DNA from: Burkholderiales bacterium PBB2
Lineage (GTDB): Bacteria; Pseudomonadota; Gammaproteobacteria; Burkholderiales; Burkholderiaceae_C
Direction: 5' to 3'
DNA: 64,000 nt
NCBI GenBank assembly: GCA_002255955.1
Contig: NKIM01000025.1
Location: forward strand, 23,206 to 87,205
Positions 54,175 through 63,141 of the stretch are shown one piece after another. The translations under genes and the position numbers were made by a program. Position 1 is the stretch's first letter. Each line of letters opens with the position of its first letter. A model generated the notes under the pieces. That model had not been told where the DNA came from. It made no database searches and worked only from the letters and a program-made list of their open reading frames with translations.

Positions 54175-55095
54175 ATGCGCGGTTTCTTTTTGGGCCTGGC
54201 CGGTGCTGCGGCAAGTTTGCTAGCGACTCATGTTCAAGCTGCTGCGCCTTCGCCTGGCGGCCTGTTCTTCGATGACTTCAGCTACCGCGATCTGAGCGGC
54301 CTCTGGGCTCAGGGCTGGACGCCGCGCAGCAAGGCCGGCCACCCGGGCGTGACCGGTGCGCGCTGGAGCGCCGAGCAGCTGAGCCTGGTTGATGATCCTC
54401 TGCAAGCCGGCAACCGCCTGCTGCGCCTGGCCGCGCAGACCGACGGCAGCGGCGCCGGCACGGCACAGGCTCAGATCTGCCACCAGCGCAAGTACCTGGA
54501 AGGCACGTATGCGGCGCGCCTGCGCTTCAGCGATGCGCCGGTGCGCGGTGTCGATGGCGACCCAGTGATCCAGACCTTTTATGTGGTGGCGCCCTTGCGC
54601 CATGACTTCGACCCTGAGTTCAGCGAGATCGACTGGGAATACCTGCCCAACGGCGGCTGGGGCAGCGAGAAGACGCGGCTCTACGGCATCGCCTGGCAGA
54701 CCGTGCAGCTCGAGCCCTGGAAGAGCTACAACCAGTCGCACGAAGAGTTCACCAACCTGAATGGCTGGCACCAGCTGCTGATGCAGGTGTCAGGGGGCCA
54801 GGTCAAGCTCTTCCTCGATGGCCGGCAGCTGGCGGTCCATGGCGGCCGCAACTATCCGGTCTCGCTGATGTCCATCAACTTCAACCTCTGGTTCTCGCCC
54901 GGCGGCCTGCTGCCGACCAGCAGCCAGGCGCGCGCGTACGAGCAGGATGTGGACTGGGTTTTTCATGCCCGCAACAAGGTGCTGAGCCCGGCCGAGGTCG
55001 ATGCCGAGGTCAAGCGCCTGCGCGCCGGCGGCGTGGCCCAGCTGGACACGGTGCCCGCGCCGGAGCCGGCGCTCAGCAGCCTGTGTGATTTCTGA
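54175..55095 (+). CDS. Secreted GH16-like protein
   Basis: A 306-residue protein with a signal peptide (RGFFLGLAGAAASLLATHVQA) and a concanavalin-A/glucanase fold. The GH16-type motif FSEIDWEYLPNGGWG gives a possible E151-x-D153-x-E155 catalytic triad. QICHQRKYLEGTYAARLRFSD, WHQLLMQVSGGQVKLFLDG and INFNLWFSPGG are fold landmarks. GH16 enzymes usually cut beta-glucans or galactans, so its place between the transporter and nagX is notable; a chitin-related substrate is a guess. ATG at 54175; earlier in-frame ATGs overlap the transporter gene. Confidence 0.75.
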   Translation: MRGFFLGLAGAAASLLATHVQAAAPSPGGLFFDDFSYRDLSGLWAQGWTPRSKAGHPGVTGARWSAEQLSLVDDPLQAGNRLLRLAAQTDGSGAGTAQAQICHQRKYLEGTYAARLRFSDAPVRGVDGDPVIQTFYVVAPLRHDFDPEFSEIDWEYLPNGGWGSEKTRLYGIAWQTVQLEPWKSYNQSHEEFTNLNGWHQLLMQVSGGQVKLFLDGRQLAVHGGRNYPVSLMSINFNLWFSPGGLLPTSSQARAYEQDVDWVFHARNKVLSPAEVDAEVKRLRAGGVAQLDTVPAPEPALSSLCDF

Positions 55096-55181
55096 TTCCG
55101 GGTGCAGCGACCCCGCGCCCCAGCCGGGCGGGGCGGTGACCGGGTGTTTTTGTGTGAGTGTGATGGAAAGGGCGGGCCGCG

Positions 55182-56252
55182 ATGAGCGCTAGCCAACGGT
55201 TTGCGTCGGTGGACGCTTTGCGAGGTCTGGCCGTGGCCGCCATGCTGCTGGTCAACAACCCCGGCGATTGGGGCCATGTCTACGCGCCTCTGGAACATTC
55301 GGCCTGGCATGGCTGCACGCCGACCGACCTGATCTTCCCCTTCTTCCTGTTCATCGTCGGCGTCTCGCTGGCCCTGGCCCTGGGGCCACGGGTTGATGCG
55401 CAGGCGCCGATCGCGCCCTTGCGCCGCACCGTACTGATCCGCGCGGCACGCATCCTGGCCCTGGGCCTGGTGTTGCACCTGCTCGCCTGGTGGCTGATGG
55501 GCAAGCCTGAGCTGCGCATCCCGGGTGTGCTGCAGCGCATCGCGATCTGTTTTGCGCTCAGCGGTTTGGTGGTCCTGCAGCTGCGGCGCTCCGCCCAGCA
55601 ATGGGCCCTGCTGGCGGCGCTTTTGATGGGTTACGGGCTCTTGCTGGCCTGGGGCGGCAGCCTCGACAAGGTCGGCAATCTCGCCTCGCGGTGGGACGCC
55701 GCCTTGTTTGGCCGTTTCGGCTACGAGTGGAACGCGGCCACCGGCCTGGGCCACGACCCGGAAGGCCTGGTCAGCACCCTGGGTGCGCTGGCCACCAGCC
55801 TGCTGGGCCTGCAAGCTGGCCAGTACCTGCGCCGGGGGCAGCGCAACAATCTGTGGCTGCTGGGTCTGGGCAGTGCCTGTCTGGGCCTGCTGGTGGCCGA
55901 GTTCCAGCCGCTCAACAAGCAGCTCTGGACGCCGAGCTTTGTGCTCTGGACCGGCGGCCTCGGCGCCCTGGCCCTGGGCCTGGCTCACCGCCTGATCGAC
56001 CAGGCCGGCTGGCCGGCCCTGGGCCGCAGTTTCGGTGTCAACGCCATCGCCGCCTACGCCGGCGCCTGGATGTGCACGGTGGTGCTCGAAGGTTTCGGCT
56101 TGATGGACCCGCTCTACGCCGGCGCCTTCGGCTGGATCGATCGCCTGGCCGGGCCTTTCAATGCCTCACTGGCGTTTGCGCTGGCATTCGTGGCGGCGTG
56201 GTCGCTGATCGTGATGCTGATGGATCGGCGGGGCATTTACATCAAGGTGTGA
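55182..56252 (+). CDS. nagX: NagX, HGSNAT-like membrane acyltransferase (DUF5009)
   Basis: A 356-residue membrane protein with about ten hydrophobic segments. The opening RFASVDALRGLAVAAMLLVNNPGDWGHVYAPLEHSAWHGCTPTDLIFPFFLFIVGVSLAL type pattern, with its conserved active-site-type His (EHSAWHG) and DLIFP, is that of bacterial relatives of heparan-alpha-glucosaminide N-acetyltransferase. It probably handles acetylation or transport of amino sugars across the membrane. Last gene of the operon, overlapping the convergent SUMF1 gene by 11 bases. Confidence 0.88.
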   Translation: MSASQRFASVDALRGLAVAAMLLVNNPGDWGHVYAPLEHSAWHGCTPTDLIFPFFLFIVGVSLALALGPRVDAQAPIAPLRRTVLIRAARILALGLVLHLLAWWLMGKPELRIPGVLQRIAICFALSGLVVLQLRRSAQQWALLAALLMGYGLLLAWGGSLDKVGNLASRWDAALFGRFGYEWNAATGLGHDPEGLVSTLGALATSLLGLQAGQYLRRGQRNNLWLLGLGSACLGLLVAEFQPLNKQLWTPSFVLWTGGLGALALGLAHRLIDQAGWPALGRSFGVNAIAAYAGAWMCTVVLEGFGLMDPLYAGAFGWIDRLAGPFNASLAFALAFVAAWSLIVMLMDRRGIYIKV

Positions 56253-57528
56253 GGCCTGATGCATGGATGCCGTCGGAAGCCGGGTCGCTGCTTTGTTCTG
56301 CTCGGGTCGCTTTCAGGGCCGGCAGTGCGGGCGCCACATCTCGCGCCAACCTGAGGCCAAAGAAGACATAGCTGGCTTCGGGCGCGTCCGAGTTGCGGTG
56401 ATGGGGGCGCAACAGCTTGTGCTCGTTGAACCATGAACCGCCCCGCAGCACGCGTCTGATCGATTCACTGTGACTCAGACGGGGCTTGCCGTTGGGATGC
56501 GCACCTAGGTAGTTCTCGTGGAACGCATCTTCCACCCATTCACAGACATTGCCTTGCATATCGTGCAGGCCAAATCCATTCGGCGCCTTCTGACCGACCG
56601 GGTGGACATGCCCCTTGCTGTTCTTGCTGTACCAGGCGTTTTGCTGCAGCTGCTCCACCTCTTCTTCAGAATCTGTGGCCAGCCTGGTGTTGGCCCGAGC
56701 GGCGTATTCCCATTCCGCTTCGCTGGGCAAGCGGTAGTTCAAGCCCGTGAGTTGCTTGAGGCGATGGATGAAAGTCTGAGCTTCGTTCCAGCTGATCCGC
56801 TCGACAGGGCAGCGCTCTCCACACGCTGTATTGGCGCTGGGATTGCTGCCCATGATGGCCGTCCACTCTCCCTGGGTCACTTCGTACTTGCCCAGCAAGA
56901 AACTTGCGATTACGACCTGGTGTACCGGCTGTTCAGAGAGGTGGCTGGTGCTGCCCATGCTGAAGCTTCCAGCTGGAATCAACACCATCGCTGGGCAAAC
57001 CGCGCAATCCTTGCGCCCTTGGTTGTGCTTGCCGCTCACCTTGTCAGCAGCCTGGGCGCCTGCAGAAGCGGGGGCTCCGAGCAGTTGCCTCGCCTTGGCT
57101 TCCACCTGGGCGCTGAGTTCTGGCGGTGCTGTCCAAGCTGGAGCCGAGCTCGGCTTGTTGTCGCCCCGTGGTGCCGCAGCCAAAGTGGTTCGTGCCTGCA
57201 ATTTGGCGAGCAAGCATTCGCTCAGGACATTGACGCGGGCATCGGAATTGAGGTCCTCTTCAATGGCCGGGTATTTGATGCCGGGAATGGTCGAGCAACT
57301 GGTTGAACCTGGCATGCTGCCTGAGGTGCAATTGAGTCGGTCTGGCAAAGAAATCGCCGGCACGACCACTTTGATATTCGGCTTCACCTTGGCAAGGCTG
57401 AGCTTTTTGCAGGCGTCAATATCTTGCTGATTGAAATCTGGCAGAGCCTCTGTGGTGCTCGGCAGGGTCGTGCAGCCAGCCATCAAGCTGGCGAGTGCGA
57501 GGATAAACGCCTGTCTAGTCAAGTTCAT
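56242..57528 (-). CDS. SUMF1/FGE-domain lipoprotein
   Basis: A 428-residue lipoprotein: signal peptide with lipobox LMAGC, then about 160 residues of low-conservation sequence with several cysteines, then a SUMF1 (formylglycine-generating-like) domain (MVLIPAGSFSMGS, GKYEVTQGEWTAIMG, YRLPSEAEWEYAARAN, GLHDMQGNVCEWVEDAF, RVLRGGSWF, FGLRLARD). The cysteine pair of true formylglycine-generating enzymes after GGSW is absent here, so it is probably a binding or EgtB/PvdO-like scaffold. Lower GC than the nag operon. Divergent from the halogenase gene. Another ATG at 57594 would remove the lipobox from the N-terminus. Confidence 0.85.
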   Translation of the reverse strand: MNLTRQAFILALASLMAGCTTLPSTTEALPDFNQQDIDACKKLSLAKVKPNIKVVVPAISLPDRLNCTSGSMPGSTSCSTIPGIKYPAIEEDLNSDARVNVLSECLLAKLQARTTLAAAPRGDNKPSSAPAWTAPPELSAQVEAKARQLLGAPASAGAQAADKVSGKHNQGRKDCAVCPAMVLIPAGSFSMGSTSHLSEQPVHQVVIASFLLGKYEVTQGEWTAIMGSNPSANTACGERCPVERISWNEAQTFIHRLKQLTGLNYRLPSEAEWEYAARANTRLATDSEEEVEQLQQNAWYSKNSKGHVHPVGQKAPNGFGLHDMQGNVCEWVEDAFHENYLGAHPNGKPRLSHSESIRRVLRGGSWFNEHKLLRPHHRNSDAPEASYVFFGLRLARDVAPALPALKATRAEQSSDPASDGIHASGLTP

Positions 57529-57805
57529 GGAGCGCCTTGAAATTCTGACATCTTGGTTGAGAAAACTATTCCATGACAGCTGGAGCTCGGGCATGATGAT
57601 AGAGGTATCTGTTCTGTAGAGTTCAGCGCATTTTGCGGGGAATAGTTACAAATGCTTTGTATGCCCGCGCCTCAGCTCTGGGTTCAAAACGGCATCGAAC
57701 TGGATACACGGAATCTCAAGATTGAAATGTCACGATGCTGGCCGTCAGTTTTTTGAAAGTACGTTCAGTCTGATGGCGTACATCACTTGATAGGTTGATT
57801 TGACA
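57529..57805. promoter_or_regulatory. Divergent gap, SUMF1 lipoprotein / halogenase
   Basis: A 277-base AT-rich gap. A TTGAAA word lies near 57754 but with no -10 at normal spacing. No TGGTATT-type NagQ box is visible here. Confidence 0.4.
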
Positions 57806-59338
57806 ATGCGCGTCAAGAAAATTGCAATCATTGGTGGCGGCACGGCCGGATGGCTTGCCGCCAATCATTTGGCCGTTGAGTTACGAGCCGAACAGGACAT
57901 CTCGATCACCGTGATCGAATCAGCCGAAATTGGAATCATTGGGGTAGGCGAGGGTACGGTTCCTCATATCCGCAAGTCCTTGCTGAAATTCGGCATCTCA
58001 GAAGCGGAGCTTCTGGCCGAATGTGATGCGACCTTCAAGGTGGGCATCAAGTTCAGCGATTGGCTGGCCCCGGGGCAAAATCAGGCCGCCAATTCTTACT
58101 ACCATCCGTTTTCCTCGCCCTACCCCGGCGGGCTGGACGTGACAACCATGTATTTGCAGAACGCGGCAGACATGGAGTTTTCTTCTTTGACTGAAGTGGC
58201 CGCTTTGGCGGATGCCATGAAAGCACCGAAGAAAGTTTCTTCGGCTCCGTTTGAGGCGCCGATCAATTACGCGTATCACTTCAATGCCTTGAAGTTCGGG
58301 CAGTTGCTCGCAAGAAATGCCACGGAACGACTCGGGGTGCATCGCAAGCAGGCGACGGTGGTCGATGCAGTCTTGAATTCAAGCGGCGATGTGGACTACT
58401 TGTTGACCAAGGAGGGTGAGCAGTTACAGTTTGACGTCTACGTTGACTGCACGGGTTTCAATTCTTTGCTGCTCGGTGGTTTGTACAAGATCCCCTTTGT
58501 CGACAAGTCCTCGCAGATATTGACGGATACAGCCCTGACCGTTCAGGTTCCAACGGAGCCACAGTGCGAAATTCCGCCCTACACCTTGGCCAAAGCGCAT
58601 AAGGCAGGCTGGCTTTGGGATATTCCATTGACCAACCGGCGCGGCGTGGGCTTCGTCTATGCGAGCTCGCTCATGCCAGAAGCGCAGGCGTTGGAGGGCT
58701 TGGCTGCGCATCTCGGACAGAGCCCCGACCAGATGTCGCCCCGAAAGATCGGCATGCGTATCGGTTATCGGGAGAAATTTTGGCACCAGAATGTGGTTGC
58801 GCTGGGCTTGGCTCAGGGTTTTGTCGAGCCGCTGGAAGCGACCTCGATTTTCGTCACGGATCTTGCTGCCGAGTTGTTCGCGAGGAACTTCTCCCCTGAA
58901 AAAGGCGCCATGTCGGCCGCTGCCGCGTATTGCAATCAGGTGGTTTCCTACACCTGGGAGCGAGTCATGGACTTTGTGCAATTGCATTACTGCATTTCTG
59001 ACCGCCGCGACTCCGAATTTTGGCGTTTGAATACCGAGGCGGCTCAGCTCTCTGAGGTTCTGGCGCAGCGACTTGCCATGTGGCGTGTGAATCCGCCCAA
59101 GAAATCGGATTTCTTCAGTCGATTCGATCTCTTTGATGTCGAGAATTTTCTCTTTGTCTTGTATGGCATGAAGTACCCGACAAAGGCCCGTGCGATGACT
59201 GCCAACGAGGTTCAGGCCTACGTCCGAGAGCTCAATCAGGTCAAGGGTTTGGAGAAGGCCTTGTCCGGCGAGTTGATTGGCCATCGTGAATGGTTGACCG
59301 GCTTTTTGGCTGCCTACCGAGAAATGCAGCGAAAATAA
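57806..59338 (+). CDS. Flavin-dependent tryptophan-halogenase family protein
   Basis: A 510-residue flavoprotein of the PrnA/RebH family: FAD motif IAIIGGGTAGWLAANHLA (G10-W16), the WxWxIP fingerprint W269-L-W271-DIP, the catalytic Lys at about K82 (VGIKFSDW), the Glu at about E344 (FVEPLEATSIF) and GVGEGTVPHI. These are the residues that form and use hypohalous acid in true halogenases. The substrate is unlikely to be free tryptophan; relatives beside TonB receptors have unknown targets. ATG at 57806, six bases after an in-frame TTG. GC is visibly lower (47 and 60% in two 60-base lines counted) than in the trp operon (one line counted, 78%). Confidence 0.92.
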   Translation: MRVKKIAIIGGGTAGWLAANHLAVELRAEQDISITVIESAEIGIIGVGEGTVPHIRKSLLKFGISEAELLAECDATFKVGIKFSDWLAPGQNQAANSYYHPFSSPYPGGLDVTTMYLQNAADMEFSSLTEVAALADAMKAPKKVSSAPFEAPINYAYHFNALKFGQLLARNATERLGVHRKQATVVDAVLNSSGDVDYLLTKEGEQLQFDVYVDCTGFNSLLLGGLYKIPFVDKSSQILTDTALTVQVPTEPQCEIPPYTLAKAHKAGWLWDIPLTNRRGVGFVYASSLMPEAQALEGLAAHLGQSPDQMSPRKIGMRIGYREKFWHQNVVALGLAQGFVEPLEATSIFVTDLAAELFARNFSPEKGAMSAAAAYCNQVVSYTWERVMDFVQLHYCISDRRDSEFWRLNTEAAQLSEVLAQRLAMWRVNPPKKSDFFSRFDLFDVENFLFVLYGMKYPTKARAMTANEVQAYVRELNQVKGLEKALSGELIGHREWLTGFLAAYREMQRK

Positions 59339-59417
59339 ACTGACTGAAGCCATTCGCGACAATCGCTAGGATTGTGGCTGGCCGGAATTTGTAGCCCTTG
59401 ATTCAGAAAGAGCGGAC

Positions 59418-60119
59418 ATGACTATTGCGATTCGAATGCCACCCGATGTTCAGTCGATCCAGATTGGTGAGCAGTCGGTGGTGTTCGTCGATGATTTCTT
59501 GACCGATCCGGCGGAATTGGTGGAGGCGGCGTGTCAAGCCCAGTTTTCGCCGTGCCCCGGCTATGAACAAAGCAAGGGCTACCCTGGTTTGCGCGCCACG
59601 GCGCCCTCTGAGTATTCGCAGCGCTTGGTGGAATTGTTGGAACCCTTGATCAGGATCAACTTTCAAGTCCCTGGCCACTTGGGACTGAACAAAAGTGCTT
59701 GTGAGTTCTCCTTGACGACGGTGCCGCCTGATCGCTTGGGCGTGATGCAACGTACGCCGCATTTCGATTCGAGCTCGCCCCACCATATGGCTGCGTTGCT
59801 GTATCTCTGCGGTCCCGAGCATGGTGGAACCGGCTTCTATCGGCACAAGGCAACTGGTTTTCAGAGGATCACGCCTGAGAATGTGCAGTCCTATTCAGAC
59901 ATCTATCGGGATGAACTGCGGCGCGTGCCGCCCCAGCCGCGCTATTTTGATGATTCCGATGCTCACTTTCAATTCCTGGGCATGATGCCGGCCCGTTTCA
60001 ATCGATTGGTGGTCTATCCCGGTAGCCTATTGCACAGCGCATGTATCAATCCGGGTATCGGCGTGTGCGCGGATCCGCGGCGCGGTCGTTTGACGGTCAA
60101 TACGTTCTTCGATTTTTGA
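59418..60119 (+). CDS. DUF6445 family protein
   Basis: A 233-residue protein that fits DUF6445: FVDDFLTDPAELVEAACQ, an H-x-D pair in MQRTPHFDSSSPHH, GTGFYRHKATGF, and a distal His in YPGSLLHSACINPG before RRGRLTVNTFFDF. The H-x-D...H arrangement and the terminal Arg resemble Fe(II)/2-oxoglutarate oxygenases, so an oxidative function on the same substrate as the halogenase is likely, but this is inference. ATG at 59418 preceded by AAAGAG. Co-transcribed with the halogenase, 79 bases apart. Confidence 0.75.
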   Translation: MTIAIRMPPDVQSIQIGEQSVVFVDDFLTDPAELVEAACQAQFSPCPGYEQSKGYPGLRATAPSEYSQRLVELLEPLIRINFQVPGHLGLNKSACEFSLTTVPPDRLGVMQRTPHFDSSSPHHMAALLYLCGPEHGGTGFYRHKATGFQRITPENVQSYSDIYRDELRRVPPQPRYFDDSDAHFQFLGMMPARFNRLVVYPGSLLHSACINPGIGVCADPRRGRLTVNTFFDF

Positions 60120-60136
60120 CCCCTGTTTCGCCCATG

Positions 60137-60164
60137 AAAAAAGCCCGGCATCTGCCGGGCTTTT
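60137..60164. terminator. Bidirectional terminator
   Basis: GCCCGGC (60143-60149) and GCCGGGC (60154-60160) with the four-base loop ATCT, flanked by six A's on one side and four T's on the other. It serves the convergent DUF6445 and TonB receptor genes. Confidence 0.85.
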
Positions 60165-60186
60165 GCTTGGTGAGTCGCTGCTTCGA

Positions 60187-62838
60187 TCAGAACTTGGCGC
60201 TGACGCCGAAGCGGTAGGTGGTTTCGCCCATGAACGACCAGGCTGGGTAGCCTTCCTTCAAGGAGGCGCGCAGCGAGGTCGAGGCACCGGCGGCACCGTA
60301 CTGGATGTCGTCGCTCTTCAGCAGGTTGGTGGCGTCGAAGCTCACGCGGATCTTGTCTGTCACGTTCCAGCCCAGGCTCAGATCCAACGAACCGAAGGCG
60401 TCGTGCATGCGGTTGCTGTAGTAGCCGGTCTCGCGCACCATGTACTTCGAGCGCCAGTTGTAGGCCAGGCGAGCCGAGTAAGTGGGCGATTCCCAGTAAC
60501 CGACCAAGTTGGCGTTGTGCTTGGACGAGAGCGTGAACAGGTTCAGCTCGTCTTGGTAGCTCTTGCCAGGCGCGGTTGCGTCGGTGTAGGTGTAGTTGAT
60601 CGATGTGCCGAAGCCATTGCCGAAGCCGTGGTTGATCTGGGCCTCAAAGCCGGTGATCTTGCCGCCACCAGCATTTTTGTAGGTGTTGATCGTCCAGTTG
60701 TCCTTGCCGGTGTCCGGGCTGATCAAACCGATCTGCTGATTCAGCAGGGTGTCGGTGGTGATGAAGTTGTTGACCTTCTTGTAGAAGAAAGTCACAGCAG
60801 CCAGATTGCCGCGGCCGTAGTAGTACTCGAGGCCAAAGTCCAGCTGGTTCGACTTCATCGGCTTGAGGCCCACTTTACCGAAGGTCACGGTTTCGTTGCC
60901 CGGCAAGGTGTCTTGCCAGCCAGCGGTGGAGCCGCCAATGAACATATTGTCGTAGTTCGGGCGGGTGATCGCCGACGAGGCAGCGAAGCGCAGCTTCGTT
61001 TCCTTGTTCAGGTCATACACCACATTCAAGCTGGGCAGCCAGTCGCTATAAGACGCGTCGGCATTCTTCTTGGTGGTGCTCCAGCCGCGGTTCGCTTCGA
61101 CGACGTTGGTCATGTCCGACTTGCCGTCAAAGAAGTAGGACGAGGCGGTGGCCTTGGTGCGGATGTAACGCAGACCAAAGTTGCCATGCCAATGATCCTG
61201 TTCGAAGTCGAACATGCCGTACAAGGCCGTGTTCTTCTCCTCCAGCTCGCCGAAGCCACCGCGGGACTCCACCCAGCTCTTGACGTTGGAGTTGGCCAGG
61301 TCAAACATGGCAGACAGATTGGGCTTAGGCACGTTCCAGCCTGCGGTGCCGACCGGCATCGAGCCGTCGAACAGGCTTGCTGTCGAGGCGGTCAGACCAG
61401 GCGTAACAAAGGTCGGGCGGAACTCGGTCTTGCTGAAGGTGTGCTTGGTGGCCCGTGCGCCGGTCTTGAACGAAGTCAGTGCACCCCATTCGAGGTCAAT
61501 GGTGGCGTCAACTTGGGCGAAGGTTTCCTTGTCCTTGTTGGGGCCGCGAGCGGTTGCCCAGGACTCAGGGCCTGAGGTCGCCGGCAGCTGGTTGAGGCCG
61601 ACATTCATGTCCTTGCTCGGCGTCATCACGATCTGCTTGCCGGTGGCGTCGGTCGTGCCTTCCCACTTCGGAAGCAGGGGAGCATTGCCCCAGCCCACAT
61701 AGCTGTAATTGCTTGTCAGCGAGGTGCCGCCGTCGGCCTTGGTGGTGCCTGCAACGGCTTCCAGCTTGAACTTGTCGCCCTTCATGGAGCCATTCAGCAC
61801 CAAGCTGTCCGAGCTCATGGTCGCGTCACGCGCCCAGGTTTGCATGAAAGTGCTCGACGCGTTCGATGCATCCAGCTTGGTCTTCAAGCAGAGCAGGCCG
61901 GCTGTGGGGTTGGCCAGCGTACAAGCCTTGGTGTCGGCGTAGTCCTTGCCCGGATCTTGCAGAGTGAAGGCGTAGTGCGTGGTGTTGCCTGCCGGAGCTT
62001 GGTACTCCAGGCGGGTGTAGTTCAGGCCCAGCTCCATGCCGGCTGCTGGCCGTGCCTGCAAGGTGACATTCACGGCGGAACGCTGCTTTTCCTGGAAGAA
62101 GGTGCCCGGCACCACATCACCGGACCAACGGCCATCGGCTTCAATGCCGCGGCGCATGTAGTCGCCCTTCTCCATGGCGCCAGCAACCAGCACGCCGAAC
62201 TTCTTCTGCTCATCGCGCCAGCTGAACAAAGCCGAGGCTTCCTTGTTGAGGTCGGTGCTGACCGTACCCTTACCCAGCTTGACGCTGGCGAAACCGGTGT
62301 TGGCCGCCATGTCCAGGGGCTTGCGGGTCTTGACGATCACGGTGCCGCCGATGCCGCCTTCGGTCAAATCGGCCTGCGAGGTCTTGTACACCTCCATGCC
62401 GCCGATCAGTTCGGAGGGGAGCAAGGAATAGTTGAACGAGCGATCGATGGCCTTTTGGTCATACCAGCCCGTCGAGGCCATGGTTTGGCCGTTCAGGGTT
62501 GTGTAGGTCATTTGCGGGTCGGTGCCGCGGATCGACACCGAGGCGCCCACGCCGAAGTCTCGACCCACAGACACGCCGGGAATGCGGCCCAGAGCTTGCC
62601 CGACGTCAGCGTCAGGCAGCTTGCCCACGTCTTCAGCAGAGACGGCGTCGACGACGGCGTTTGAGTTCTTCTTGATGTTCACTGCGGTCTGCAGCGACGC
62701 GCGGATACCGGTGACGACAACTTGCTCCAATTGAGCGGTGTCTTGCTTTGTTTCCGTTTGCTGTGCCTGTGCGGCAAGCGAAGCGCCCAGCAGCGTCAGT
62801 GTGACCGCTGCGGCGATGGGATTCTTCTTGACCTTCAT
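60187..62838 (-). CDS. TonB-dependent outer-membrane receptor
   Basis: An 883-residue receptor. From the ATG at 62838 (GAGGAG upstream) there is a signal peptide (IAAAVTLTLLGASLAAQA), a plug domain (VVVTGIRASLQTAVNIKKNS, VDAVSAEDVGKLPDADVGQALGRIPGVSV, SIRGTDPQMTYTTLNGQ, ADLTEGGIGGTVIVKTRKP), a barrel and a typical aromatic last strand (TTYRFGVSAKF). The plug style is that of the large TIGR01782-type receptors used for sugar and oligosaccharide uptake, as in Caulobacter and Xanthomonas. A NagQ-like box 304 bases upstream supports GlcNAc or chitooligosaccharide as ligand. The frame remains open 69 codons further up (see the alternative start at 62922). Confidence 0.93.
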   Translation of the reverse strand: MKVKKNPIAAAVTLTLLGASLAAQAQQTETKQDTAQLEQVVVTGIRASLQTAVNIKKNSNAVVDAVSAEDVGKLPDADVGQALGRIPGVSVGRDFGVGASVSIRGTDPQMTYTTLNGQTMASTGWYDQKAIDRSFNYSLLPSELIGGMEVYKTSQADLTEGGIGGTVIVKTRKPLDMAANTGFASVKLGKGTVSTDLNKEASALFSWRDEQKKFGVLVAGAMEKGDYMRRGIEADGRWSGDVVPGTFFQEKQRSAVNVTLQARPAAGMELGLNYTRLEYQAPAGNTTHYAFTLQDPGKDYADTKACTLANPTAGLLCLKTKLDASNASSTFMQTWARDATMSSDSLVLNGSMKGDKFKLEAVAGTTKADGGTSLTSNYSYVGWGNAPLLPKWEGTTDATGKQIVMTPSKDMNVGLNQLPATSGPESWATARGPNKDKETFAQVDATIDLEWGALTSFKTGARATKHTFSKTEFRPTFVTPGLTASTASLFDGSMPVGTAGWNVPKPNLSAMFDLANSNVKSWVESRGGFGELEEKNTALYGMFDFEQDHWHGNFGLRYIRTKATASSYFFDGKSDMTNVVEANRGWSTTKKNADASYSDWLPSLNVVYDLNKETKLRFAASSAITRPNYDNMFIGGSTAGWQDTLPGNETVTFGKVGLKPMKSNQLDFGLEYYYGRGNLAAVTFFYKKVNNFITTDTLLNQQIGLISPDTGKDNWTINTYKNAGGGKITGFEAQINHGFGNGFGTSINYTYTDATAPGKSYQDELNLFTLSSKHNANLVGYWESPTYSARLAYNWRSKYMVRETGYYSNRMHDAFGSLDLSLGWNVTDKIRVSFDATNLLKSDDIQYGAAGASTSLRASLKEGYPAWSFMGETTYRFGVSAKF

Positions 62839-62900
62839 AACTGCTCCTCGATATTGGCCGGAATGGATGAGTCGGCCTGTTACGACGCGGAACCAGTGCA

Positions 62901-62922
62901 ATGCCAATCTGCAAATTGGCAT
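62901..62922 (-). promoter_or_regulatory. Inverted repeat over alternative start of the TonB receptor
   Basis: ATGCCAAT and ATTGGCAT are perfect 8-base arms around CTGCAA. On the minus strand the first three bases of the repeat are the ATG at 62922, in frame with the receptor, with AGGAGG ten bases ahead of it. It could be an operator or an RNA hairpin that hides or selects a start codon. Confidence 0.45.
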
Positions 62923-63141
62923 GTGTCTGGTGCCTCCTATGACGTACGAATGCAACCAATGCCATGCCACTATACGGCTCGGTAGTGCCACTTTGCTACC
63001 ACTTTTGGGTTCGTGTTTTCCCTGCTGTGGCGAGCTTGCCACCATGTTTTTTGGGACTTGCCGAGGCCATGGGCGCTAGGCCGAATGGCGCAGGGCGCGC
63101 GGGTGGCCGGGTTTTCGCGTCACACGCTCTTGGTAGCACAT

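Noticed and set aside
57600..57805. NagQ-type box for the halogenase promoter
   Set aside because: No TGGTATT or its complement occurs in this gap, so direct NagQ control of the halogenase is not supported by sequence.
62940..62990. Possible sigma-54 promoter (TGGCA words) before the TonB receptor
   Set aside because: The -24/-12 spacing is wrong, with GG and GC two bases too close, and TGGCAC is not followed by TTGC.
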